A DNA stretch of 64,000 bases from Quercus robur (Eukaryota; Streptophyta; Magnoliopsida; Fagales; Fagaceae). Below, one piece after another: positions 42,251 through 53,962 of this stretch (positions within the stretch are counted from its first letter, which is position 1; the number at the start of each line of letters is the position of its first letter). Made by a program: the position numbers and the translations under genes. The notes below the pieces were generated by a model. It saw only the letters and a list, made by a program, of their open reading frames with translations. It ran no database searches and was not told the origin of the DNA. The stretch spans positions 40,896,327 through 40,960,326 of the forward strand of contig NC_065545.1 of NCBI RefSeq assembly GCF_932294415.1, given 5' to 3'.

Positions 42251-44456
42251 TTTTATATGGTACTTTACTTTCAAGAAATCAAGTATTGGGTAAATTCTTT
42301 TCACTTTTTCTTTTTTTTTGTAAAATTTATATTATTAAGTGAATTATAAATATTTAAGATAGTTATTAGTATTTAGAGTGTAGATTGTGGAAGGATTTTA
42401 CTTTATCTTTTTTTTTTTTTTTTTTTCTTTTTATATGGTACTTTACTTTCAAGAAATCAAGTATTGGGTAATTTTTTTTTTTTTTTTGTAAATTTTATAT
42501 TACTAGTGGATTATAAATATTTAAGATAGTTATTAGTATTTAAAGTGTAGATTGTGGAATGATTTTTCTTCTTTTTTTTTCTTTTTCTTTTTATATGGTA
42601 CTTTACTTTCAAGAAATCAAGTATTGGGTAAATTTTTTTTTTTCACTTTTTTTTTTCTTTTGTAAATTGTATATTATTAAGTGGATTATAAGTATTTAAG
42701 ACAGTAATTAGTATTTGGAGTGTGGACCGTGGAGTGATTTATTTTTATCTTTTTCCTTTTCTTTTTCTTTTTGTATGGTACTTTACTTTCAAGAAATCAA
42801 GTATAAGGTAAATTGTTTTTTTCACTTTTTTTTTTCTTTTGTAAATTTTATATTATTAAGTGAATTATAAATATTTACGATAGTTATTATTATTTAAAGT
42901 GTGGATTGTGGAAATATTTATGTTTTTCTTTTTCTTTTTATATGGCACTTTACTTTCAAGAAATCAAGTATTAGGTTTTTTTTTTTTTTTTTTTCATTTG
43001 TAAATTTTACATTATTAAGTGAATTATAAATATTTAAGATAGTAATTAGTATTTAGATTATGAACTGTAAAGTGATTTATCTTTTTTTTTTTTTTTTGTA
43101 TGATACTTTACTTTCAAGAAATCAAGTATTGGGTAAAATTTTTTTTTTCACTTTTTTTTTTCTTTTGTAAATTGTATATTATTAAGTGGATTATAAGTAT
43201 TTAAGATAGTAATTAGTATTCGGAGTGTGGACCGTGGAGTGATTTATTTTTATCTTTTTCTTTTTCTTTTTCTTTTTCTTTTTGTATGGTACTTTACTTT
43301 CAAGAAATCAAGTATAGGGTAAATTATTTTTTTCACTTTTTTTTCTTTTGTAAATTTTATATTATTAAGTGAATTATAAATATTTAAGATGGTTATTAGT
43401 ATTTAGAGTGTGGATTGTGAAAAGATTTATGTTTATCTTTTTTTTATATGGCACTTTACTTTCAAGAAATCAAGTATTGGGTAATTTTTTTTTTTCATTT
43501 GTAAATTTTACATTATTAAGTGGATTATAAATATTTAAAATAGAAATTAATATTTAGAGTGTGGACTATGAAGTGATTTATCTTTATCTTTTTTTTTTCC
43601 TTTTTTTTTATATATGGTACTTTACTTTCAAGAAATCAAGTATTGGGTAAATTTTTTTTTTTCACTTTTTTTTTTCTTTGGTAAATTGTATATTATTAAG
43701 TGGATTATAAATATTTAAGATAGTAATTAGTATTTGGAGTGTAGACCATGAAGTGATTTATTTTTATCTTTTTCTTTTTCTTTTTATTTTTGTATAGTAC
43801 TTTACTTTCAAGAAATCAAGTATAGGGTAAATTTATTTTTTCAGTTTTTTTTTTTTTTTTTGTAAATTTTACATTATTAAGTGGATTATAAATATTTAAG
43901 ATAGTAATTTGTATTTATAGTGTGGACTGTGGAGTGATTTATTTTTATCTTTTTCTTTTTGTATGGTACTTTACTTTCAAGAAATAAAGTATTGGGTAAA
44001 TTTTTTTATTTTGTAAATTTTATATTATTAAGTGGATAATAAATATTTAAGATAGTTATTAGTATTTAGAGTTTGGACTGTGGAGTGATTATCTTTATCT
44101 TTTCTTTTCCTTTTTTTCTGTTTGTATGGTACTTTATTTTTAAGAAATCAAGTACTAGGTAAAAAAAATTTCACTTTTTTTTCTTTTGTAAATTGTATAT
44201 TATTAACTGGACTATAAATATTTAAGATAGTAATTAGTATTCAGAGTGTGGATTGTGGAGTAATTTATCTTTATATTCTTTTTTCTTTTTCTTTTTGTAT
44301 GTCATACTTTACTTTCAAGAAATCAAGTACTGGATGAATTTTTTTAACTTTTTTTTTTTTTTTTTTTATCTTTTGTAAATTCTATATTATTAAGTGGATT
44401 ATAAATATTTAAAATAACAATTATTATTTAGAGTGTGGATCGACTGTGGAGTGATT
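42251..44456. repeat. Satellite-like tandem array, 13 units of ~160-183 bp, three-unit higher-order period
   Basis: Every unit contains ACTTTACTTTCAAGAAATCAAG, a T/C-rich tract, a GTAAATTNTAYATTATTAAGTG.ATTATAA.TATTTAAGATAG block and a GTGTGGAYYGTGGAGTGATTTA block. The anchor word falls at about 42261, 42440, 42599, 42779, 42945, 43107, 43290, 43452, 43619, 43799, 43970, 44129 and 44310. Units three apart are most alike: 42599/43107/43619/44129 share AAATTGTATATT, 42779/43290 share TATAAGGT/TATAGGGT with GATTTATGTTT, and 42945/43452 share GGCACTTTACTTTC. The higher-order period is about 510 bp. It is not protein-coding. It lies 0.9 kb downstream of the ALKBH8 stop codon. Confidence 0.93.
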
Positions 44457-46644
44457 TAGGGGCTATTTGGATTTGTTATTTTCCATCACCCATCACTAGG
44501 ACTGTGCAAACCATCACCGGAGCCGACAGCCAGTCTCCGGCACTGCCACTACCACCGGCCAACGGAGTCGATGCCGGCGATCAGAACGTGAACAGAGTTC
44601 CGATGCCGGTGCGGTGAAGACATCAGAGATGGAAAGCCAGCACCGAGTGAGAGCCAAACTGAACCGATACCAACAGATATAGACATATAGTTTTTAGATC
44701 TTGGATACTGCGTCGTTTAGGTGTGTATCCATTTTAAATTTTTACTAAAATGTCGTCGTATTGGGTTATTATTATAAAAATAAATAAAATAAAAAAACAC
44801 ACACACACACACAAGACGACACTGTTTTATGCTAGGTTTTCAAATATCTCTAACTATAAATTCACTCTATTCTCTCTCATAACCCTTAACTCTCTCTCTC
44901 GCTCTCGCCTCTAGCCTCTTGCTGGCCTAAGTCATTCCTCGCAACAGCAACTCACCGCGGGCCTGTGGCAAACCACCGTAAGCCATAAGCCCCTTTCCTC
45001 TTGGCTGGACACCCATCATTGAGTTGGGTTTATATGATTCTCTTGGTTTGAGTAGTCTTTAGATGGGCGTGTGAAACAAGGGTTTAGCGGTGAGTTTGGA
45101 GCTTAATTTGATGATTTTGGTTTACCAAAGGAATTAGCTACAAAAAGGTTTTGTATGAACCAGCTAGAGCCTATCAAATGATTAAATTCATAGGGAATAT
45201 GGGCTAATCTTGTTCATGGCCTTATCATGACAAATGTATAATGTTATGATGTGTTGATGGGTGTATTGATTTTTACCTTTGAACTCGCCTTTGTAGAATC
45301 TAACTTGTGAGTTTTGGAGTATACAGTATAGGGTTTGGTTTTTGCCAGACACGACTCGTAAGTAGTATTTGCTAATTTGGGGGTTTTCTCAAAAATGTTG
45401 TTAAGTCAACACTTTTTTTCCTAATGAAGAAGTAGATATTACAAGAAAATTTTGAATACTTGTTTGTTTGAAAATATTGTAGGATGAGCTAAATCTTATA
45501 TGAATATGCATGTGTTGATGTGCATTTTAAATATGTGACCGTTTCAAATATGATTTGTAAATACAATAATAAATACCAAAGAACATGTGAAGTCATCTGA
45601 AATCTAAAGCCAATGGCATAACAAAATCAGATTTTTTTTATAGGTTGAACAGATTTTTTTTATTAAAAAAAAAAAAAAAAACAAACAAACAAATAGAATT
45701 TTTAATTTTTCAAACTGACCAAACCGATTAAATCGAGCCGACCAAACCACACCGCTATAAGTCAGAAAACCAACCCTAATCAGTATGCATTAGTTTTAAT
45801 TATGAGAAAACCGATCCCTATCAGTTCAGTAACAAATTTGAGAAAAAACCGAGCTGACTGAACCACGCGCACCCCATCATTACATTTTCATCACCCATAA
45901 CTCAAAACTGGTGGGTCTCATGGAAGAAGGGTTTGTTTGGATTTGTTTTTAGTTTTTGTTTTCCTCATTCAATTATCTGATTTTTGAGTGATGAGTTATG
46001 GAAATTGAAAACACATTTTAGGTGCTTTTGAGTTATGAAAACAGAGTTTCCATTGCATTTTAGTAAATAAACAGACATGGCTGGGACCCACGATCAAAGG
46101 AACGTCACATAGCTAAACCAGATCACTCCTCCATCTTCATACCACCACAAGTCCTTAGTCTTAGAAGCCTCTACCTGCCCTCACCTCCTCACACACGCAA
46201 TCACCGATCGGAGCTCAACCAACCTACATTGCCCCGACCTCAGAAACGCAGTTCTTCACGCGCTGCTGCACCGATCTTCCCCTCGACCTCTTTCTCAGTT
46301 TTTACACCAATTCGAAGGTATTTTATACATTTGAGTTGTTTTATACATTTGATTTGTTGGTAATAGGGTGGTATTTCGCATCTCTTAGATCTATTTCAAT
46401 CCGTGGTGATTGATGGTTGGGTGCTTGCTTCTTTGTTTTTTTTTTTTTTTTGATGTTTGGGTTTTCGTTTCTTCAGGTTGAGGGTTTTGAGAAGTTCTTG
46501 AGGGCTTCATGATTGTTGGGATGTGTGAATGGATTGGTTTTTTTCTTCTCCATCCTTCCTGACTCCACCGTCGGCACCATCATCTCAGTCTCAAACCCAT
46601 TTTAATCTCCAAAACCAAGAAACAAACTTTACCCTTTTTTTTTC
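44457..46644. other. Intergenic, nothing firmly recognised
   Basis: Two GC-richer islands (about 44480-44640 and 46110-46310) look like decayed or captured exonic sequence but match no family I can name. Similar GGATTTGTTWTT...CATCACCCAT words near 44465-44495 and 45885-45955 may be the ends of an element. A CA run is near 44796-44812. Confidence 0.35.
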
Positions 46645-46768
46645 CCACAATAAAGGGGTATTAGCATCAAGTCATAAAAAATATGTTGCTGTCAAGAAGC
46701 TAGACAATATGGTGAGGGAAGTTGAGAGGGAATTTAAAATCGAAGTGATTGTGATTGGCCAAAAACTG
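46645..46768 (+). pseudogene. Receptor-like kinase fragment (lectin-RLK type, subdomains I-III)
   Basis: About 40 residues, KGVLASSHKKYVAVKKLDN followed by MVREVEREFKIEVIVIGQ, match the N-lobe of plant G-type lectin receptor kinases. The ATP-binding lysine of VAVK and the alpha-C helix glutamate region (EFKxEV) are both visible. The similarity ends abruptly at GQK, and an unrelated low-complexity tail leads to a stop at 46796-46798. There is no glycine loop, catalytic loop or activation segment, so it is a dead scrap. Confidence 0.7.
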
Positions 46769-46799
46769 GCCAATCTCAAAAATAACAAAAAAGGGTAAG

Positions 46800-48142
46800 A
46801 AATAACAAATTTTGGTTTTTAAAAAAAATTAAGGTGTTGAAAAAAAGAAACTCTTTAGTGTCTAAACAAAAGCAGCAACACCAATACTGCAAAGGCAAGG
46901 ACATCGTTTTCTATATCCTCCTTGAGTGTTCTGAGCAAGGATTGGAGAGAGAAGCTAGCCATGAAAGATAGACCGTGGAGCACAGAGAATAATGCTTTGG
47001 CTGAGGACCTCATTGGAGAAGAAGATGAGGGTTGGGGAAGGGAACAATAACGGAGAGAAGGAAAAAATTGAAAGAGAGAAAAGAGGAAGTTGAGAAAGAA
47101 GGGTGAGTACTGGTGCTTTTCTAAAGTGACAATGTGATCTATTTATAGAAGAGAAAGAGCAAGTAAAATAAATGAAAATTTTGGGTTGAACCTCACAAAT
47201 GTTTTTTATAAGTTATTGCTATGACCAAATTTTTTATTGGTTTTTATGGCCAACCACTAGCATTTTTGTAAATAAGCTAAATGATTAACATATATTAAGC
47301 ATGAGTAATGCTATAATCAAAAAAAATTTAACTATATTTTTACACAAAGTTGATGTGACAAATTTTTATTGATTCTCATTTGAGCTCATTACTTATATCA
47401 TTTTTTTTTTACTTATTAATAATCACTCACAATATCCACTATTTGTAAAATAAAAAATAAAAAAAAATGTTTGTAACTTTAGCATTTTCGATTAAATATT
47501 GATGCCAATTGCCTCAACAAATCTATTGAATTCATCAAAGCCTTGAGAAGTGAGGATGAATCTTTAGCCTTCTAAACATTTGCTCACTTTTTCAAAGTCC
47601 TTTACAGATACCTTTAATGATGTTATTTTCTCACATATAATCAATTGGAAAATTCTGTAACTTATAATCTAACTAAACATATAAGACATATTAATGATTT
47701 AATGGTGTGGATAGAAGATCTTCCTCCACATGCTTATGATGTTAAACCTAACTAAACTTGCGTTACTTTTTTACTAACCAATATTTTTATACACTATTAG
47801 TATGACAACTTCTTCTTCTTTTTAACTTTTTTTTAAATTACAAATATATTTTAATTCACTTTCAACAAAATGTTGAATAAGCCGTTCAAATCGAAATCTG
47901 CCGCTCATTGAGGTTTCTTCTTTACAGTATTGTCAATGACTCAGTGTGGTAGCTTTGTTTTGTACAAAGACTGTCTATATCTCGGATACTATTTCAATAT
48001 TTCATTGAAACCTACTGCATCTACTCCATCCCTTTCACGTTTTTGCAAAGCATCTTGAATTCTGAATTACTTTCTTTTCAATCTCAGCTCTCCTCTTCCC
48101 AATCTGCACAACTTGCAAAGTCTTCTTTGTTATAATTCTTTG
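46800..48142. other. Intergenic, nothing recognised
   Basis: AT-rich. Short reading frames only, none with family features. Confidence 0.4.
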
Positions 48143-48550
48143 GCTACAACACAACTGCTCTCATTTTACCTACAAATAATTTATGTACTCAACTAATCTC
48201 TCAAGCCGAAGTTAATGTTGTCCGACTGACATTTATGAATACAACTTTTTGATTTTTGTTCCCTTCACTTTAAGTACAAATAATAATTATAGTTTCTAGC
48301 TATTGCTACTGCCATGTTATTGAATACCACTATGGCAGCAACATCAGCTACAACACAACTGCTCTCATTTTACCTACAAATAATTTATGTACTCAACTAA
48401 TCTCTCAAGCCGAAGTTAATGTTGTCCGACTGACATTTATGAATACAACTTTTTGATTTTTGTTCCCTTCACTTTAAGTACAAATAATAATTATAGTTTC
48501 TAGCTATTGCTACTGCCATGTTATTGAATACCACTATGGCAGCAACATCA
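48143..48550. repeat. Exact tandem duplication, 204-bp unit
   Basis: Units 48143-48346 and 48347-48550 read identically throughout, from GCTACAACACAACTGC to ATGGCAGCAACATCA. The absence of any visible difference suggests a very recent event or an assembly artefact. It is non-coding. Confidence 0.92.
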
Positions 48551-48926
48551 TATTGATGATGGTGAGTGTGGCAGTAGAGATGGAGGCTAAAAACGAGAAA
48601 ACAAAAGGACCGCTCAATAGAACTATTCTTCTTCCTCTTCTTTATTGCCACTACGGCATTATAAAGACACAGAACAAGCCTCAAGTTTGCTTCTTCTTTT
48701 TTTTAATTTATTATTATTAGAGTATCATTTAAGTACATGAACATCAATTGTCCACTATTATCAATAAATTGACATTTTAGTTAGAAATTAGCATATTAAA
48801 TGAGATATGAACTTCTTCTAAAATATATATATATATATATATATATAATTTTAAATGTTTTAATAAATGATATAAACTTTGACAAACGAATATATAAATA
48901 AATAAATTTATTTATATATATAAAAT

Positions 48927-50866
48927 TGTTGAGGGTCATTTGTGAAAATCCAAGTAGGAAGAAGAAAGCCCAACGACAAGGGCAGCAAAGAATTGGCAAA
49001 CAGATGGCAAAATCATTAAGCCCAAGCGGCAGGAATAATAGATCACAGGCCCATGAAATAAACAGATGGGGCTTAAAGAAGCAAGTGGGCTTAAAGAAGC
49101 CTGGAAAGAGAGAAATAGCATACCTATGGGCAGTATATGATGTAGAAAAGTGAGAAATGGCCACCGCAGGTCCAAAGTAATGCAAATAAAGAAAGTAAGG
49201 GGATAATGGCAGGCCCATGAACCCCAAGGATGAGAATAAGGTAATTGGGTCAGGGAAGCCCAATGAAGTTAGTAAAAACCCATGGGAATGCGGAGTTAGT
49301 AAAAGGGTCAAGAAAGCCCAAAGAAAGCAAGTGGGTCAAAGATGCCCAAAGGGACACAGAGCCCATAAGTAGGAAAACCAATGGTCATACCAAGCCACTA
49401 GGGGAAAGAGTAAACGGCTGGCCTAAAGAGGCTCAGCAGGATTGAGTCATTACAACATGAGTGACAAAGTGATATGGCAGGAAATGAAGGTAATCAAGAA
49501 ATGGGCCGAAAGAAATGTAAAACCCAGTATCAAATAAAGCTCAGCTCCTCAAGGGAGCGGGAAATCAAAAAGCAGCTCACATAAAAGGTCAAAAGGAACG
49601 GACAGCAGACTATGCAGGCAAGCCTCCAGCCTACGGCAGGCGAATGACCAGCAGGCCGATTTTGGACACACATTGAAGAGAGGCACGCGCGAGGCCCAAG
49701 CACCACTAGCCTGTACCCAGCCAATACAGGGCATGGTGAGATCGTGGGTCAGAGATTCAGAGGGCATGGTGAGATCGTGGGTCAGAGATTCAGAGGGCAT
49801 GGTTTGGTGGTGAGGAGAGGGGAAAAATCTATTTTTGAGGTTCCAACTCAGGTTTTTTCGGGGAAGTGTCCTGCTAGGATGACTTACTACCCAAAAGAAG
49901 CAAGCTAAGTTGGAACTACTAGGTGCATGCCATGAAGGATAAGGAGAGAGAAAGAACCCAGACCATAGCAGGAAAGAGTGCCATAGCAGACAAACAAACA
50001 TACCCTTCTTTGTCTGGTGATGGGGGGGGGGGGGGGTGGCACACAGACGAACCAGTGGTGGTCGGCCAGTACACCCAGACCAGACAAAGGAGGTTAAGGG
50101 TTAAAACAGTAAAATCCAGTAACAGCAGGCACTATAAAAAGAGAACCTTGCCGTGAACGAAAAACGGAGGAACAACGGGAACCATAACTAAGAAATAGGA
50201 ATTCGAAAAGAGATACCAAGAAATAGAAAAGAAACGACTAGGAGGAAAAGAAAGAAAACAACCAGAAAGAAAATAGAGAGAGAAATAGAACGGTAGGCAT
50301 GCACCGATAGATTGATTCCCTCTCTCCCTCACGAAATCCTGCTCTTTGTCAAGAACCAAAAGGAGCCCTTGTACATCAACCATTCAAGTCCGTTTCCCTT
50401 AGGGTAGTTAATCTCCACGGCAGGATTTTCCTGAGAGATTAATTGCGTTAAGAAGAAACGTTCTTTCCTCTCTGATTTTGCTCCTGCGGACCAGATTTAA
50501 ATTGATTTCTTCATCTTCTGATTAACTTATACATATTACTATTTGCTCCATTTTGTTCTTTTCTTTTCTTTTTTTTGTAAAAGTGATTATTATCACTGTG
50601 ATTGTGCCTGGGGATCATTTGGTCATTTCTTACTAAGTAGCTAGATATTTTATCTTTTTGTTTCGTTATTATGTTTGTCTGCCACAACTTACCTGAAACA
50701 GCTCTGCCTACCGCAAGCATGTTCTTAGCAAACTAGGCATAGTTTGCGCACAAACCGGACCAAATTGAGTTGCAGCTGGACCGGTCCCAACTTCCTTATC
50801 CAGAAAACTTGGGCCTAGTGCAACAGGAAGCAACCCAATACTACTAGCATAGCCCACCACTTTACA
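48927..50866. mobile_element. Solo LTR, 1940 bp
   Basis: It begins TGTTGAGG and ends CTTTACA, the canonical TG...CA limits with TGT/ACA inverted tips. It is flanked by the 5-bp direct duplication AAAAT (48922-48926 and 50867-50871), the size made by LTR retrotransposons. The interior has a TATA-type core promoter (CACTATAAAAAGAG, about 50130), a long purine-rich leader and a T-rich 3' part. No PBS, PPT, gag or pol is present, so internal recombination between two LTRs probably removed the body. It contains an exact 33-bp tandem duplication (49731-49796) and a G15 run (50022-50036). Confidence 0.68.
49731..49796. repeat. Exact 33-bp tandem duplication inside the solo LTR
   Basis: GCATGGTGAGATCGTG...TTCAGAGG occurs twice in direct succession, with the start of a third copy at 49797. 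It lies upstream of the LTR's TATA box, in the enhancer-like part. Confidence 0.9.
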
Positions 50867-50871
50867 AAAAT

Positions 50872-53800
50872 TAGCGGTAAACATGAAACAGTACACCGCG
50901 GTATCAACCGGTATTAAAATATTTCATCTTACTAATCAAATCGAAACAGCCTTCAGCATAGTATTGACTCCATTTACATTATCTCATAGTGGTTTTTCCA
51001 TTTGAAAATGTTATCCATTAGTTTATCACTTTATTTCCATATTGTTCTCTTATTTTATTACTTATATTGTTTGCTTTTAGGGCATTTGTTAATAAACCAT
51101 TTTTAGTAAAAAATATATACAACTTTTATGGACAATATAAAAATCCGTAAAAAGTAAAAATAAAAAATCAGTTACTTTTTTATTTTCCCATAAAAATTTT
51201 AAAAAAATATTTCTTAAACCAATATTCTTAAAACATCCTTTAACCTTTCCACATATATATATATATATATATATATATAGTGTAAATTGGGGTCTTTAAT
51301 TTGGGAAAAATTGAAAAGAGGGAAAGTGAGAGAAGATAGAGATCTAAGTTAGTGGTAGCCTTGTAGGAAATGAGAGAAAATTTACATACAAACTGTTTTA
51401 CCTAATTGTACATAGCTCAAAAAACAACCAAAATCATGAATTGATCATATTTTGAGAAACATGAACGGTCAGATTAACTTTTTTTTTTTTTTTTTGGTAC
51501 TTTGCCAGATTGGAGTTTTGCCTTACAGACTTTTTCATGTCTTTCTTTTCTTGATTTGATTTTACCATTGTAATATGAGATCTTGATTGTATATCCCATA
51601 GTACATCCCTAGTTTGTCTAAAAATGCTGAAAATTGACTAGTATTGGCATGGCCTTGTGACGAAGTGAAGTTTGGAGGTTTGTTTATGGGGTTTTTTGGT
51701 GTAGAAAGAGGGGAGGAAGAAAAAATTGACCGGTAAAGAAAGAGGGAAAAAAGAAGAAAAAGGACCGTGAGAGAGAGAGAGAGTAAAGTGTGTTTTGATG
51801 TGGGTTGTTAGAAATAATAAAAAAAGAATATAAAATGATTATTTAAAATAGGGTGAAGAATAAATAAACTGATATGGGTGCTTGGTAAAAATGATGGTAT
51901 AAAATAGAAAAAATATGTTCTTTTTGTAATATAAACAGAAAATTTTAGAAGCAACGATGCAATTGCTTTAAACTTTCCTTTTTTTACTTTGAATTTAAAA
52001 TTGTGCTTAGTCTGGTAACTCTTGAAATGTCTTCTTGTTTTCTACTTTCAATATAAATTGTCACTCAATTGTAAAAAAATTATCTTATGAGACAGCTTTA
52101 TAAGACATTTCTCGCATGTGTAGGTTTCACATATTGTGAGAGAAATGTCCCATGAAACTATTTCTTGAGATACTCTCATGTTTATGGGGTCATTCTTTAA
52201 CAATCCGATGCAAGTGTGATACATCGATAATTCTACAAGAAATACATATGTACTTGCTAACCGCTCATCAATCACTAGCCATTCAATTTTGGTTACCATT
52301 GTATGTATGTGGCTATGTGCTACAATATGTGTATGAAAGTATATTTTTTATCTCCCTTAATGTTTGTAGTGTAACCTTACAATAAGTCTCAAGTCACAAT
52401 ATTTTTCAAAATCTATTTCACAAATACCAAGGTGATAAATTATTAACAGTAAACAATAGTCACGTTAGTAAAGGATTCATATAAAAATCATTAACAACTT
52501 ACCAACTCACTAATTATGAAAAATATTGTCTGGCTTTACTCATAACCCTAATGTTTGCTCGTCATGGGCATTTTACTAGTCATACCTTGAGACAATTATG
52601 GAATTATGAGACAATAATGAAATTATGATACTAAGCAAGGAAATGGGTTTGATACAAAGGAATTTTGCAAAATTTTACAAATGATGTAGAAATTTTTGTT
52701 TGCAATGGGCGATCACACTATAATATGGGGCACCCTAACCATTGGTAATAATCCCGCTTCTGCTTAGTAAATGATGTTGCTTCACAGATGCAATAGAGAG
52801 TTTTTGGGTAAGGTTGAAACTCTTGAATTAGATAAACTTGTTCCTTAAATGAATACGTCTATTACGAATATGTCTATTCTCAAGGAGTGCATGTTTGCCT
52901 ATAAATAATAGTAGTATAGTACTTTCATTTGCATTCAGCTCTGACACCATCATTGGCCTCGCAAAGACACAAGTCTGGCCATAAATGATCACTACTTTAA
53001 ACAAGACTGCCATACACAAGGGACCGATGGTGGTATTAGAGCCAAGTTTCGTCTATAAAGACGCCTGCCCGCTTCATTTCCCCATCCCACCACCACCGTC
53101 CAAAATCCATCACACAGAGGAGGAAAAAATGCTTACAATGATATCATGTGAGGAAGACACAATGAGGAAGTGAACGAGGCCATCGCAGGTGTAGCATCAA
53201 GTCTAGTCACAAGAATCAACCATTAGTTGGTCCTGTTGCCACTGCTTGGAACTAAAGCACCCAATTCGACCCAACACCATAATGAGAGGCCCAAGGCCAT
53301 TCACTGGCAAACTCAACCAACAAGGATCACTGCCAAGACCTAGGCTTTTTTGGTTTTATTCCTAGGGAGATTACCCAGCAATCACTTGCAGCAGAACTGT
53401 TTTTTGTACTCAAATCTTCGTTGTCCATGGAACTCCTTTTACACTGATGGCGTAATTCTATTTGGGTTAAGCAGACAACCCGTCTCTAGATGGCTAGACC
53501 CAGCTTGCTTCCAAGTATTCAGTGAGCCTTGTCAATTGAAGATTGCAGTTGCAAGAATTTACTATTAAATCACTAACTTTTGCCACTTCAAGTGCTAATA
53601 CATCATCAACTAGGCCTTATCAACAATGCCTTCTTGACTGTGGTTGCTCATATGAATACATGAAACTTCCCAAGTAATTAACATAATTTATGTACAATGT
53701 CTGGAATTAGTGAACATAAAATTCTTTTGACGTCTGACTTTTTAAACACCCATTTACCTCAGCCCTTGCCTTAGCAAGCGGAGACATAATTCTAATTATA

Positions 53801-53962
53801 ATATAGAATAATCTAAGACACCAGGTAATTAGACTGCACGGGTTGTTTAAGCAACCATAAAATCAGTAGCCTACATGCCACTCGTCCCCTTAAATGGCCT
53901 CAAGTTGAAACCAGCTTGTTTTAATAGTATCATTCATAAGGAAAAAAAGGATCCACACATTA
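50872..53962. other. Intergenic, with a MITE-like element at 51079-51245
   Basis: The stretch 51079-51245 has inverted ends (AGGGCATTTGTTAATAAACCA and, inverted, GTTAAAGGATGTTTTAAGAATATTGGTTT), loosely like the MITE at 2979-3156. AT runs lie at 51253-51281. No gene was recognised up to the beta-amylase stop codon; the short frames at 52.9-53.6 kb have no family features. Confidence 0.45.

Noticed and set aside
42251..44456. Regularly spaced repeats considered as a CRISPR-like array
   Set aside because: Units are contiguous diverged tandem repeats with no unique spacers, in a plant genome.
48796..50383. Several open frames of 60-171 codons on both strands
   Set aside because: They are inside the solo LTR, overlap one another and have no recognisable domains.
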